The notes below the pieces were generated by a model. It saw only the letters and a list, made by a program, of their open reading frames with translations. It was not told the origin of the DNA and searched no databases. Source: an uncultured Alphaproteobacteria bacterium (GTDB lineage Bacteria > Pseudomonadota > Alphaproteobacteria > Rhizobiales > Beijerinckiaceae). Taken from it: 64,000 bases of DNA. Shown in pieces: positions 25,768 to 34,931 of this stretch (position 1 is its first letter; every line of letters begins with the position of its first letter). The stretch is from contig CALKHP010000003.1 of NCBI GenBank assembly GCA_937988775.1, forward strand, positions 62,001-126,000. Reading direction: 5' to 3'. The position numbers and the translations under genes are program-made.

Positions 25768-26625
25768 CTAAACCGCGATATTGTCGATCAGGCGCACGCT
25801 GCCGAGGCGGGCGGCGACGAGCAGGCGCGCCGGCTGCGCCGGCTGGAGCGGGCCGAGCGTCCCGGCATCGCGCAAGGCGAGATAGTCGAGCGCGAAGCCG
25901 CTTGCCGCGAGGCGTGCTTCGCCGGCGGCGAGCGCATCCGTCGCATCGGTGCCGCCGCGCAGGGCGGCGGCAACCGCTTGCAGGGTGTCATGCACGAGCG
26001 GCGCGATGGAGCGTTCGGCCGGCGTCAGGAAGACGTTGCGCGACGACATGGCCAGCCCATCCGCCTCGCGCACGGTGGCGGCGCCGATGATGGTGGTGCG
26101 CAGGTCGAGATCGCGCGCGACATGGCGGATCACGGCGAGCTGCTGGAAATCCTTCTCGCCGAAGATCGCGACATCGGGCAGCGCCTGCAGCAGCAGCTTG
26201 GTGACGACGGTGGCGACGCCGTGGAAATGCGTCGGCCGGAACGCATCCTCGAGCCCGGTCCGAGCCGGGCCTTCCGGCACGATGGCGGTGGCGAAACCCG
26301 GCGGATACATCTCGGCGAGCTGCGGCGCATAGACGGCGTCGGCCCCGATGGCGGCAAGTGCCGCGATATCGGCCTCGAATGTGCGCGGATATTTGCCGAA
26401 ATCCTCGCTCGGGGCGAATTGCGTCGGGTTGACGAAGATGGTGACGATGCTGCGCGGCGCCTCGTGCCGGGCGCGGTGGACCAGCGACAGGTGGCCGGCA
26501 TGGAGCGCGCCCATGGTCGGCACCAGGGCGATGCGCTCGGCCCGCGCGCGCCAGCCCGCCACCGTGGCGCGCAGCGTGGCGATGCTGTCGATGATCAGCG
26601 GCTGCGCCACGGATGCTCCAGTCAC
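25768..26625 (-). CDS. panC: Pantothenate synthetase
   Basis: PanC joins pantoate and beta-alanine using ATP. HIGH-like PTMGALHAGHLSLV, then FVNPTQFAPSEDFGKYPRT, FGEKDFQQLAVI and the KMSKS-like MSSRNVFL. 285 residues. It starts 7 nt after the ppa stop on the same strand, so ppa-panC form an operon; pyrophosphatase removes the PPi made by PanC, a sensible pairing. No panB or panD nearby. Confidence 0.96.
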   Translation of the reverse strand: MTGASVAQPLIIDSIATLRATVAGWRARAERIALVPTMGALHAGHLSLVHRARHEAPRSIVTIFVNPTQFAPSEDFGKYPRTFEADIAALAAIGADAVYAPQLAEMYPPGFATAIVPEGPARTGLEDAFRPTHFHGVATVVTKLLLQALPDVAIFGEKDFQQLAVIRHVARDLDLRTTIIGAATVREADGLAMSSRNVFLTPAERSIAPLVHDTLQAVAAALRGGTDATDALAAGEARLAASGFALDYLALRDAGTLGPLQPAQPARLLVAARLGSVRLIDNIAV

Positions 26626-26632
26626 GCTTGCC

Positions 26633-27163
26633 TCAGCCGTGCTTGGCGCGGGCGATGGCGTCGACGATCAGCCGCTTCGCCTCATCGGCGTCGCCCCAGC
26701 CGGCCGTCTTGACCCATTTGCCGGGCTCGAGATCCTTGTAATGGGTGAAGAAATGCTCGATCTGGCGCCAGGTGATCTCGGGCAGGTCGGTATAGTTCCT
26801 CACATGCTCGTAGCGCCGGGTGAGCTTGGTCGTGGGCACGGCGAGGATCTTCTCGTCGCCGCCGGCCTCGTCCTGCATCTTGAGCACGCCGATCGGGCGC
26901 ACGGCGATGACCGCGCCCGGAATGATCGGCCGCGTATTGGCGACGAGCACGTCGCACGGGTCGCCGTCGTCGGAGAGCGTGTGCGGGATGAAGCCGTAAT
27001 TGCCCGGATAGCGCATCGGCGTATAGAGGAAGCGGTCGACGACGAGCGTGCCGGCTTCCTTGTCCATCTCGTATTTGATCGGTTCGCCGCCGGTCTGCAC
27101 CTCGATGATGACATTGACCTCATCGGGAGGGTTTCCGCCGATCGAAATGGCTTCGAGACGCAT
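26633..27163 (-). CDS. ppa: Inorganic pyrophosphatase
   Basis: Family I soluble pyrophosphatase, 176 residues. Signature DGDPCDVLVAN with the metal-binding aspartates, IEVQTGGEPIKYEMDKE at the N-terminal side (general-acid/Lys region) and FFTHYKDLEPGKWVK near the C-terminus. Cytosolic homohexamer in bacteria. First gene of the ppa-panC operon. Confidence 0.97.
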   Translation of the reverse strand: MRLEAISIGGNPPDEVNVIIEVQTGGEPIKYEMDKEAGTLVVDRFLYTPMRYPGNYGFIPHTLSDDGDPCDVLVANTRPIIPGAVIAVRPIGVLKMQDEAGGDEKILAVPTTKLTRRYEHVRNYTDLPEITWRQIEHFFTHYKDLEPGKWVKTAGWGDADEAKRLIVDAIARAKHG

Positions 27164-27273
27164 CGTAAGGTTCTCCAGCTCCGCAAGCAGGCGTCGCGGA
27201 TGGGCGTTGCAAGACGTAGCAAGCCTTTAGAGCAGCCGTTGCTGCGCTGCAACCGATGCTTGATGGCGCGGGC

Positions 27274-27780
27274 TCAGGCCCAGCCGAAGCCGATACGCTC
27301 GATCTCGACCTCGTCGATGCGCTCATGCCGGCGCACCACCGCCAATCCGCCGAGTTTCTCGTAGAAGGCGACGGCGCGCTCGTTGGGGGCGAGCGCCCAC
27401 ACGATGGTGGCGGGATAGCCCTCCTCGGCCAGCGCGTGGCGCGCTGCCCGGAACAGGCGCCGGCCGAAGCCGAGCCCCTGGAATTCCGGCGCGAGATAGA
27501 GTTCGAAAATCTCGCCGCCGTAAGGCAACAGCCGCATGCGGCTCGGGCCGTAGGTGACGTAGCCGGCGACGCGGTCGTCGAAATCGAGCACGATGACGCG
27601 GGCGCGGCTGCTGAGCAGCCGGCGCCACCAGAGCGGGCCGCGCCGCATCATCATGCGCTCGAGCTCGCGGCCCGGGATGATGCCGCGATAAGCTTCGCGC
27701 CAGGCGGCGTCGTGCACCTCGGATATGCCGCTGGCGTCGGCGGGCCGCGCCGGGCGAATACGGAGCGTGCGGGTGTTCAT
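27274..27780 (-). CDS. GNAT-family N-acetyltransferase
   Basis: 168 residues. LRIRPARPADASGISEVHDA opens the GNAT fold; the acetyl-CoA loop is in LYLAPEFQGLGFGRRLF (QxxGxG/R), and NERAVAFYEKLGG is the usual beta5/alpha4 region. ATG 27780 is preferred; upstream sequence in frame is not GNAT-like. The substrate is unknown. It is divergent from the phosphatase at 27896. Confidence 0.88.
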   Translation of the reverse strand: MNTRTLRIRPARPADASGISEVHDAAWREAYRGIIPGRELERMMMRRGPLWWRRLLSSRARVIVLDFDDRVAGYVTYGPSRMRLLPYGGEIFELYLAPEFQGLGFGRRLFRAARHALAEEGYPATIVWALAPNERAVAFYEKLGGLAVVRRHERIDEVEIERIGFGWA

Positions 27781-27895
27781 GACCGTTGCCTCATACGTAC
27801 CTCTCCTATTTGAGTCCGGTTCGGCCCTGCTGGCAAGCGCTTTGCCGCACCCGCGCGCCGCTTGCCCCCGGCGGCGGCGCCTGCTATCGGCGGCG

Positions 27896-28618
27896 ATGCT
27901 TTCCAGCCTCTTCAAGCCGAAGGATCGCGAAGCCGCCCGGAATGCCCGTATTGCCCGCTGGGACCGGCCGCTCACCGATTCGAGCGACCGCCTGCGGGCC
28001 TGGGTCAACATGCTGGCGGCCGATCACGGCATCTTCAGGGTCGCCTATCTCAACCTGCACAAGGTCACGCCCGATTTCTGGCGTGCCGCGCAGCCGACGC
28101 CGCCGCAGATCGCCCGCCTGGCGCGCCAGGGGCTCAGGACGATCGTCAACCTGCGCGGCGGGCGCGAGCATGGCTCGTGGCCGCTGGAGCGCGAGGCGTG
28201 CGAGCGCCACGGCATCGCGCTCAGCGAATTCGTGGTGCGCTCGCGCGGCGCGCCCGAGCGCGACAGCCTGCTGGCGGCGCCGGCCTATTTCGCCAGCCTC
28301 GCCTATCCGGTGCTGGTGCATTGCAAGTCGGGCGCCGACCGGGCCGGCTTCATGGCGGCGCTGTATCTCGTCGTGCACGAGAAGCGGCCGGTGCGCGAGG
28401 CGATGGCGCAGCTTTCGTTGCGCTACGGGCATTTCCGCTTTGCGAAAACCGGCATACTCGATGCGTTTTTCGAGATGTATCTGCGCGATGGCGAGGCGCG
28501 CGGCATCGCCTTTCTCGACTGGGTGCGCGATCATTACGATCCGCAGGCGCTCGAGCGCGCCTTCCGGCCGGGCTTCTTCTCCGATCTCCTCGTTGACCGT
28601 ATCATGCACCGCGAATGA
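27896..28618 (+). CDS. Dual-specificity/tyrosine phosphatase-like protein
   Basis: 240 residues. CX5R active site VHCKSGADRAGF with C143 and R149; the general-acid region precedes it and TIVNLRGGRE is characteristic of bacterial DSP-like phosphatases. Cytoplasmic. Its TGA overlaps the ATG of the nucleotide-sugar dehydrogenase (ATGA), so both are made together. Known UDP-sugar dehydrogenases can be controlled by tyrosine phosphorylation; a similar link here is inference. Confidence 0.85.
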   Translation: MLSSLFKPKDREAARNARIARWDRPLTDSSDRLRAWVNMLAADHGIFRVAYLNLHKVTPDFWRAAQPTPPQIARLARQGLRTIVNLRGGREHGSWPLEREACERHGIALSEFVVRSRGAPERDSLLAAPAYFASLAYPVLVHCKSGADRAGFMAALYLVVHEKRPVREAMAQLSLRYGHFRFAKTGILDAFFEMYLRDGEARGIAFLDWVRDHYDPQALERAFRPGFFSDLLVDRIMHRE

Positions 28619-29958
28619 CCGACAGCAGCGCCGCCCTCGAACGCCTCAAGCACCGCATCGCCAGCGCCGAGGCGGTGATCGGCGTCGTCGGGCTCGGCTA
28701 TGTCGGTTTTCCGCTGGCGCTGGCCGGCCATCGTGCCGGGTTCCCGGTGCTCGGCTTCGACGTAAATGCTGGCCGCGTCGCGGCGATCAATCGCGGCGAG
28801 CAGGTCATCAAATATATTCCGGCCGAAGCCGGTGCCGCGGCGGTCGCCTCGGGGCGCTTCGCGGCCACGGATGATTTCGCGCGGCTTGGCGAGGCCGATG
28901 CCGTGCTGATCTGCGTGCCGACGCCGCTGACGCGCCAGCGCGAGCCGGACCTGTCCTTCGTGCGTGCCACCGCGCGCAGCATCGCGGCGACGCTGCGCCC
29001 CGGCCAGCTGATCGTGCTGGAATCGACGACCTATCCCGGCACCACGGCCGAGGTGGTCAAGCCGATCCTCGAGGCGGGCGGCCTGCGCTCCGGCATCGAT
29101 TTCCTGCTCGCCTATTCGCCCGAGCGCGAGGATCCCGGCAATCCGCATTTCGACACCGCCTCGATCCCCAAGGTGGTCGGCGGCGAGGACGAGGTGGCGC
29201 TGACGGTCGCCGATGCGCTGTATCGGCGGCTGGTGGTGCGCACCGTGCCGGTGTCCTCGACGCAGACCGCCGAGGCGGTGAAGCTGACCGAAAACATCTT
29301 TCGCGCCGTCAACATCGCGCTCGTCAACGAGTTGAAGGGCGTCTATGCCGCGATGGGCGTCGATGTCTGGGAGGTGATCGAGGCGGCGAGCACCAAGCCG
29401 TTCGGTTTCATGCCGTTCTATCCCGGCCCCGGGCTCGGCGGCCATTGCATCCCGATCGATCCGTTCTACCTGACCTGGAAGGCGCGCGAATTCGAGATCG
29501 AGACGCGCTTCATCAACCTGGCCGGTGAGATCAACACCCGCATGCCGCATGTCGTCGTCGACGGGCTGGCGGCGGCGCTCGATGCGCAGGCCGGGCGCGG
29601 CCTCAACGGCGCGCATGTGCTGGTGCTCGGCGTGGCCTACAAGAAGAATGTCGACGATATGCGCGAGAGCCCGGCGCTGCGCCTGATCGAACTGCTCGAG
29701 GCGCGCGGCGCCGAGGTCGCGTTCCACGACCCTCTCGTGCCGGAAATCCCGCCGACGCGCGAATACACAGCCCTTGCCGGGCGCCGTTCGCGGCCGCTGA
29801 CCGGGGAACTCGTCGCCGGCCAGGATGCCGTGCTGATCGCGACCGATCACGATGCGGTCGATTACGCACTGGTGGCGTCACGGGCGCGGTTGGTTCTCGA
29901 CACGCGCAATGCCATGGCCCGGCGCGGTCTCGCGGGGCCCCGTGTCGTCAAGGCGTAG
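28615..29958 (+). CDS. UDP/GDP-sugar 6-dehydrogenase
   Basis: 447 residues. NAD site VIGVVGLGYVGFPLA, LICVPTPL, ESTTYPGTT, and the catalytic C278 in PGLGGHCIPIDPFYLTWKA, a pattern typical of UDP-N-acetylhexosamine dehydrogenases (WbpA/TviB-like) as well as other uronate formers. The C-terminal domain has LGVAYKKNVDDMRESPAL. It makes an NDP-uronic acid for surface polysaccharide. Coupled to the upstream phosphatase. Confidence 0.93.
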   Translation: MTDSSAALERLKHRIASAEAVIGVVGLGYVGFPLALAGHRAGFPVLGFDVNAGRVAAINRGEQVIKYIPAEAGAAAVASGRFAATDDFARLGEADAVLICVPTPLTRQREPDLSFVRATARSIAATLRPGQLIVLESTTYPGTTAEVVKPILEAGGLRSGIDFLLAYSPEREDPGNPHFDTASIPKVVGGEDEVALTVADALYRRLVVRTVPVSSTQTAEAVKLTENIFRAVNIALVNELKGVYAAMGVDVWEVIEAASTKPFGFMPFYPGPGLGGHCIPIDPFYLTWKAREFEIETRFINLAGEINTRMPHVVVDGLAAALDAQAGRGLNGAHVLVLGVAYKKNVDDMRESPALRLIELLEARGAEVAFHDPLVPEIPPTREYTALAGRRSRPLTGELVAGQDAVLIATDHDAVDYALVASRARLVLDTRNAMARRGLAGPRVVKA

Positions 29959-30052
29959 CCGATCCGCACCATCCCTTTGCCGGCGCTGCTTGCGCCGCCG
30001 TTGAACATGCGGCGGGCTTGCGTCATGTTCGGCACAGGCAACGGGAGACTCT

Positions 30053-31948
30053 ATGGCCGGCGTCGCCGAGGTTCTACGTATCGAGGATCTGCGGATCGCG
30101 TTCGCGCTGCATGGCCATGACAACGAGGTTGTCAGGGGTGTCTCCTTCCGCATTCCGCGCGGCCGCACCGTGGCGCTGGTCGGCGAATCGGGCTCCGGGA
30201 AATCGGTGATCTCGCAGGCGGTGATGGGCCTGCTGCCACGCAACGGGCGCGTGAGCGGCGGGCGCATCACGTTTCACGGCGATGGCGAGGCGCCGGTCGA
30301 GATTGCCGGGCTGGCACGCGACGGGCCGACGATCCGGCGCCTGCGTGGCGGCCATATCGGCATGATCTTCCAGGAGCCGATGTCGTCGCTGTCGCCGGTG
30401 CATACCATCGGCAACCAGATCCAGGAGGCGCTGCAACTGCATCGCAAGGTGGCGCGCGGCGAGGCGCGCGCCACGACCGAGCGCATGTTGAAGCTGGTCG
30501 GCTTCAAGCGGCCGCAGCGCGCCTACGACATGTATGCGTTCGAGCTGTCGGGCGGGCTGCGCCAGCGCGCGATGCTCGCCATGGCGCTGATCTGCCGACC
30601 GGCGCTGCTGATCGCGGACGAGCCGACCACGGCGCTCGATGTCACCATCCAGGCCCAGGTCCTCAAGCTGATGAAGGACCTGCAGCAGGAGTTCGGCATG
30701 GCGATCCTGCTGATCACGCATGATCTCGGCGTGGTCGCCAACATGGCCGACGAGGTCGTGGTGATCTACCAGGGCCGGATCATGGAAGCCGGCACGGCGC
30801 AGGCGATCTTTCGCGATCCGCGCCACCCCTATCTCAAGGCGCTGCTCAAGGCGCTGCCGCATTTCGATATGGCGGAAGGCCAGCGGCTGACGCCGCTGCG
30901 CGAGGCCAAGGCCAATACGCAGGCGCTGACCGGCGCGGCCGGGCCTCGCCTGCCCGCCGGGCCGGAAACCCCGCCGCTGCTGCGCATCGAGGCCGTGCGC
31001 AAGAGCTACGGCACGCGCCATGGCGGTTGGCTGGCAGGGCCGGCGCATGAGGGCGTCGTCGTGGTCGACGATGTCTCGTTCGATATCCGGCGTGGCGAAT
31101 GCCTCGGCCTGGTCGGCGAAAGCGGCAGCGGCAAGACCACGCTCGGCAAGCTGATCATGCGCGCCGTGACGCCCGATCGCGGCCGGGTGCTATTCGAGGA
31201 CGGCGATGGCCCGGTGGACGTGCTGGCGCTGGGGGGGGCTCAGCTCGACGCCTTCCGGCCGCGCATGCAGATGATCTTCCAGGATCCGGTCAGTTCGCTG
31301 TCGCCGCGCATGACGGTGCTGAACATCCTGCGCGAGCCGATGCAGATCCACGATCTCGGCACGCCGGCCGAACAGAAGGCGCGCGTCGTGGCGCTGATGC
31401 GGGCGGTCGGGCTTGATCCGCGTTTCCTCAACCGCTATCCGCACAGCTTCTCCGGCGGCCAGCGCCAGCGCATCGGCATTGCAAGGGCGCTTGCCCTCAA
31501 CCCGGACCTGATCGTGTGCGACGAGCCGGTCTCGGCGCTCGATGTCTCGGTGCAGGCGCAGGTGCTCAACCTGCTCAAGGATTTGCAGCGCGATCTCGGC
31601 CTGACCTATCTGTTCATCTCGCATAATCTCGCGGTGGTCGATTACATGGCCGACCGCATCGCCGTGATGGCACAGGGCCGCATCGTCGAGATCGCGCCGC
31701 GTCGCGCCCTGTTCGAGCGGCCGGCGCATCCCTATACGCGCGCCCTGCTCAAGGCGGTGCCGTTCGCCGATCTCGACCGGCCGCTCGATTTCGATCTCGT
31801 GGCGCGCGGTGAAGTGTCCGAGGGTGGCCGGTGGCCGGAGGCGTTCCGGGGCGAGCGCGGACCTGGGGGGCTGAGCGAGATCGCGCTCGGCGATGGCCAT
31901 TTCGTGCTGGCGCGCGCCAGTGTCGATGCGCGGGAGTTGGTCGGGTGA
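30053..31948 (+). CDS. Peptide-type ABC importer, fused twin ATPase subunit
   Basis: 631 residues with two nucleotide-binding domains. First: GESGSGKSVI, ELSGGLRQRAM, LLIADEPTTALD. Second: GESGSGKTTLG, FSGGQRQRIGIARAL, LIVCDEPVSALD. Both have full Walker motifs. This is a YejF/DppDF fusion layout. GGGAG lies before ATG. An 8-G tract (31231-31238) sits in the linker side of domain 2. The next gene (substrate-binding protein) starts on a GTG overlapping this stop. Confidence 0.93.
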   Translation: MAGVAEVLRIEDLRIAFALHGHDNEVVRGVSFRIPRGRTVALVGESGSGKSVISQAVMGLLPRNGRVSGGRITFHGDGEAPVEIAGLARDGPTIRRLRGGHIGMIFQEPMSSLSPVHTIGNQIQEALQLHRKVARGEARATTERMLKLVGFKRPQRAYDMYAFELSGGLRQRAMLAMALICRPALLIADEPTTALDVTIQAQVLKLMKDLQQEFGMAILLITHDLGVVANMADEVVVIYQGRIMEAGTAQAIFRDPRHPYLKALLKALPHFDMAEGQRLTPLREAKANTQALTGAAGPRLPAGPETPPLLRIEAVRKSYGTRHGGWLAGPAHEGVVVVDDVSFDIRRGECLGLVGESGSGKTTLGKLIMRAVTPDRGRVLFEDGDGPVDVLALGGAQLDAFRPRMQMIFQDPVSSLSPRMTVLNILREPMQIHDLGTPAEQKARVVALMRAVGLDPRFLNRYPHSFSGGQRQRIGIARALALNPDLIVCDEPVSALDVSVQAQVLNLLKDLQRDLGLTYLFISHNLAVVDYMADRIAVMAQGRIVEIAPRRALFERPAHPYTRALLKAVPFADLDRPLDFDLVARGEVSEGGRWPEAFRGERGPGGLSEIALGDGHFVLARASVDARELVG

Positions 31949-33930
31949 CGGTCGCTGCGGCCGGGTTCCCTCATCCCCCTGCCGGGCCCTTCTCCCGCAT
32001 GCGGGAGAAGGGGGTCTATGCGGCCGGCTTCGTGGTCCTTCTCTTGCTGTTCCTGCTGATGGGCGCCGGCGCGCGTGCAGAGACGCCGGCCTTGCAGGAA
32101 ACGCCATCGCTCGCGGCGGCGGTCGCGGCGGGAGAATTGCCGCCGGTCGCCGACAGGTTGCCCAAGGTGCCGCGCGTCATCGATCTGGCCGCCACCGGCC
32201 GCACCGTGGGCCGGCATGGCGGCACGCTGCGCCTGCTGATGGGCGACCAGCGCGACATCCGCTACATGACGATTTACGGCTATGCGCGGCTAGTGGTGTT
32301 CAACACCCGGACCGAACTCGAGCCCGACATTCTCGAAAGCTATGACGAGACCGACGGCCGCATCTTCACGCTGCATCTGAGACCGGGCCATAAATGGTCC
32401 GACGGCCAGCCCTTCACGGCGGAGGATTTCCGCTACTGGTGGGAGGATGTCGCCAACAATAACCGGCTTAGCCCGGGCGGCCCGCCGCAGGCCATGCTGA
32501 TGTACGGCAAGCCGCCGAAATTCGAGGTGCTCGATCCGCTGACCGTGCGCTACACCTGGGATGATCCGAACCCGGTCTTCCTGCCGGCGCTCGCCGGCGC
32601 GCAGCCGCTCTACATCTTCATGCCGGCGCATTACCTGAAGCAGTTCCACATCAAATACGCCGACCAGGCGGCGCTGGCCGCGGCAATCAAGCGCGAGCGG
32701 GTGCGTGACTGGGGCGCGCTGCACGAGCGCATGTCGCGCCAGTACCGGCCGGAAAACCCGGCGCTGCCGACGCTGGAACCGTGGGTCAACACCACCGAAT
32801 CGCCGTCCGAACTCTATGTGTTCAAGCGCAATCCGTATTTCCACCGCATCGATGAGGCCGGGCACCAGCTGCCCTATATCGATACCGTCACCATGACATT
32901 GTCGACGCCGTCGCTGATCCCGGCCAAGGTCGGCAGCGGCGAGGCCGACCTCCAGGCGCGCTACCTGCGCTTCGACAACTACACCTTCCTGAAGGAGGCG
33001 GCGAAGCGCAACGATTACACGATCAGGCTGTGGAAGCGGGCCGAAGGCGCCTATCTGACGCTGCGGCCGAACCTGAACGCCGCCGATCCGGTGTGGCGGA
33101 AAGTGTTCCGCGACGTGCGCGTGCGCCGGGCCCTGTCGCTCGCCATCAACCGGAGCGACATCAACCGCGTGGTGTTCTTCGGGCTGGCGACCGAGGCCGG
33201 CAACTCCGTGTTGCCGGAAAGCTCGCTGTATCGGCCGCGCTTCGCCAAGGCCTATACGAATTACGATCCCGAGGAGGCGAACCGCCTGCTCGATCAGGCC
33301 GGGCTCGACAAGCGCGACAGCGATGGCGTGCGGCTGCTGCCGGACGGGCGGCGCATGGCGTTCACGGTTGCGGCGGCCGGCGACAATCCGGACGAGACCG
33401 ACATGCTGGAACTGGTCGCGGATGACTGGCTGAAGATCGGCGTGAAAATCTTCCCGCGCTCGACGCAACGCGACCTGTTCCGGCGCAAGATCGCGCTTGG
33501 CGAGACCCTGATGTCGGTCTGGCAGGGCCACGATAACGGCATCCCCGGGCCCGATACCGAGCCGGACGATCTGGCGCCGACCAGCCCGATGCAGTTCCAG
33601 TGGCCGAAATGGGGGCTTTATGTCGAGAGCAACGGGCGCGAGGGCCGGCCGGTCGACGATCCGGCCGCGCAGCAATTGCTGACGCTCTACCGCGACTGGC
33701 GCCATTCCAAGACCACGGCCGAACGCCGCGCGATCTGGGAGAAGATGCTGGCGATCTCGGCCGAGCAGGTCTTCACCATCGGCATCGTCTCCGAGACGGC
33801 ACAGCCCGTCGTGGTCTCGAACCGCTTGCACAATGTGCCGGAGAAGGGCCTGTACAGTTTCGAGCCCGGCGCGTTTTTCGGCATGTACCAGCCCGATACG
33901 TTCTGGTTCGAACAGCCGGCGGGAGGCTAG
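31945..33930 (+). CDS. ABC importer substrate-binding protein, family 5
   Basis: Up to 661 residues. Family-5 features: LHLRPGHKWSDGQPFTAEDF, RRALSLAINRSDINRVVF, ANRLLDQAGLDKRDSDGVRL. Signal peptide core GFVVLLLLFLLMGAGARA. GTG 31945 overlaps the ATPase stop (GTGA); ATG 31999 is the alternative and falls inside a palindromic repeat, so the stretch between (HPPAGPFSRMREKG) is repeat-derived. The substrate may be an oligopeptide or an oligosaccharide; relatives include both. Confidence 0.9.
   Translation: MTVAAAGFPHPPAGPFSRMREKGVYAAGFVVLLLLFLLMGAGARAETPALQETPSLAAAVAAGELPPVADRLPKVPRVIDLAATGRTVGRHGGTLRLLMGDQRDIRYMTIYGYARLVVFNTRTELEPDILESYDETDGRIFTLHLRPGHKWSDGQPFTAEDFRYWWEDVANNNRLSPGGPPQAMLMYGKPPKFEVLDPLTVRYTWDDPNPVFLPALAGAQPLYIFMPAHYLKQFHIKYADQAALAAAIKRERVRDWGALHERMSRQYRPENPALPTLEPWVNTTESPSELYVFKRNPYFHRIDEAGHQLPYIDTVTMTLSTPSLIPAKVGSGEADLQARYLRFDNYTFLKEAAKRNDYTIRLWKRAEGAYLTLRPNLNAADPVWRKVFRDVRVRRALSLAINRSDINRVVFFGLATEAGNSVLPESSLYRPRFAKAYTNYDPEEANRLLDQAGLDKRDSDGVRLLPDGRRMAFTVAAAGDNPDETDMLELVADDWLKIGVKIFPRSTQRDLFRRKIALGETLMSVWQGHDNGIPGPDTEPDDLAPTSPMQFQWPKWGLYVESNGREGRPVDDPAAQQLLTLYRDWRHSKTTAERRAIWEKMLAISAEQVFTIGIVSETAQPVVVSNRLHNVPEKGLYSFEPGAFFGMYQPDTFWFEQPAGG
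31987..32012. repeat. 26-bp perfect palindrome inside the 5' end of the SBP gene
   Basis: CCCTTCTCCCGCA followed by its exact complement. It contains the in-frame ATG at 31999. Same type as the palindrome at 21321-21344, but here read through in frame. Confidence 0.75.
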
Positions 33931-33932
33931 CC

Positions 33933-34931
33933 ATGCTGCGCTACATCATCCGCCGCGTGCTGATCATGGTGCCGACGCTGGTCGTCACCAGCATGCTGAT
34001 CTTCACCCTGATCCAGCTGCCGCCGGGGGATTATTTCGAGACTTATGTCGCCGAGATGCAGGCGCAGGGCGAGAGGGCCGATCTCAGCCGCGTCGCATTC
34101 CTCAAGAAGGAATACGGTTTCGACAAGCCGCCGGTCGAGCGCTACCTGCGCTGGGTCGGCGGCTTCTTCGTCGGCGATTACGGCTATTCGTTCGAATACC
34201 AGCTGCCGGTCAGCGAGGTCGTCGGCGACCGGCTCTATCTGACGGTGCTGGTCTCCTTCGCCACGATCCTGTTCACCTGGGCGGTCGCCTTCCCGATCGG
34301 CATCTATTCCGCCACGCATCAATATAGCTGGGGCGATTACGGGCTGACCTTCCTGGGGTTGATCGGCATCGCCATCCCGCATTTCCTGCTGGCGCTGGTG
34401 TTCATGTATTTCGCCAATGTCTGGTTCGGCCTGTCGATCGGCGGCCTGATGGACCCGCAATATTTCAACCAGCCGTTGAGCTGGGCCAAGGTCGGCTCGA
34501 TCCTGCACCACCTGTGGATTCCGGTAATCATCATCGGCGCCGGCGGCACCGGCTCGATGATCCGCGCGGTGCGCGCCAACCTGCTCGACGAGCTCCAGAA
34601 ACAATATGTCACCACGGCGCGCGCCAAGGGCCTTTCCCCGTTCAAGACGCTGATGAAATACCCGTTCCGCATGTCGCTGAACTTCTTCATCTCGGATATC
34701 GGCAGCGTGCTGCCGAGCGTCGTCTCGGGCGCCGAGCTGGTCGCCATCGTGCTGTCGCTGCAAACGACCGGGCCGCTGCTGATCCGGGCGCTGCAGGCGC
34801 AGGACATGTATCTCGCCGGCTCGTTCCTGATGTTCCTGGCGCTGCTGACGGTGATCGGCGTGCTGATCTCGGATATCGCGCTCGCCTTCCTCGATCCGCG
34901 TATCCGGTTGCAGGGGGCGAGCACCAAGTGA
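33933..34931 (+). CDS. ABC importer permease, DppB/YejB type
   Basis: 332 residues, six membrane helices. MLRYIIRRVLIMVPTLVVTS opens as in DppB; LPPGDYFETYVAEM follows the first helix. The EAA loop is YVTTARAKGLSPFKTLMKYPFR. Inner-membrane channel half with the next gene. ATG 33933 lies just after the SBP stop with GGGAGG upstream. The start of the next permease overlaps its stop (GTGA). Confidence 0.93.
   Translation: MLRYIIRRVLIMVPTLVVTSMLIFTLIQLPPGDYFETYVAEMQAQGERADLSRVAFLKKEYGFDKPPVERYLRWVGGFFVGDYGYSFEYQLPVSEVVGDRLYLTVLVSFATILFTWAVAFPIGIYSATHQYSWGDYGLTFLGLIGIAIPHFLLALVFMYFANVWFGLSIGGLMDPQYFNQPLSWAKVGSILHHLWIPVIIIGAGGTGSMIRAVRANLLDELQKQYVTTARAKGLSPFKTLMKYPFRMSLNFFISDIGSVLPSVVSGAELVAIVLSLQTTGPLLIRALQAQDMYLAGSFLMFLALLTVIGVLISDIALAFLDPRIRLQGASTK

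Noticed and set aside
31999..33930. Treating the SBP as starting only at the palindrome ATG
   Set aside because: The GTG at 31945 overlaps the upstream stop in the same way as the permease starts (GTGA), so the longer form is at least as likely; both are noted.
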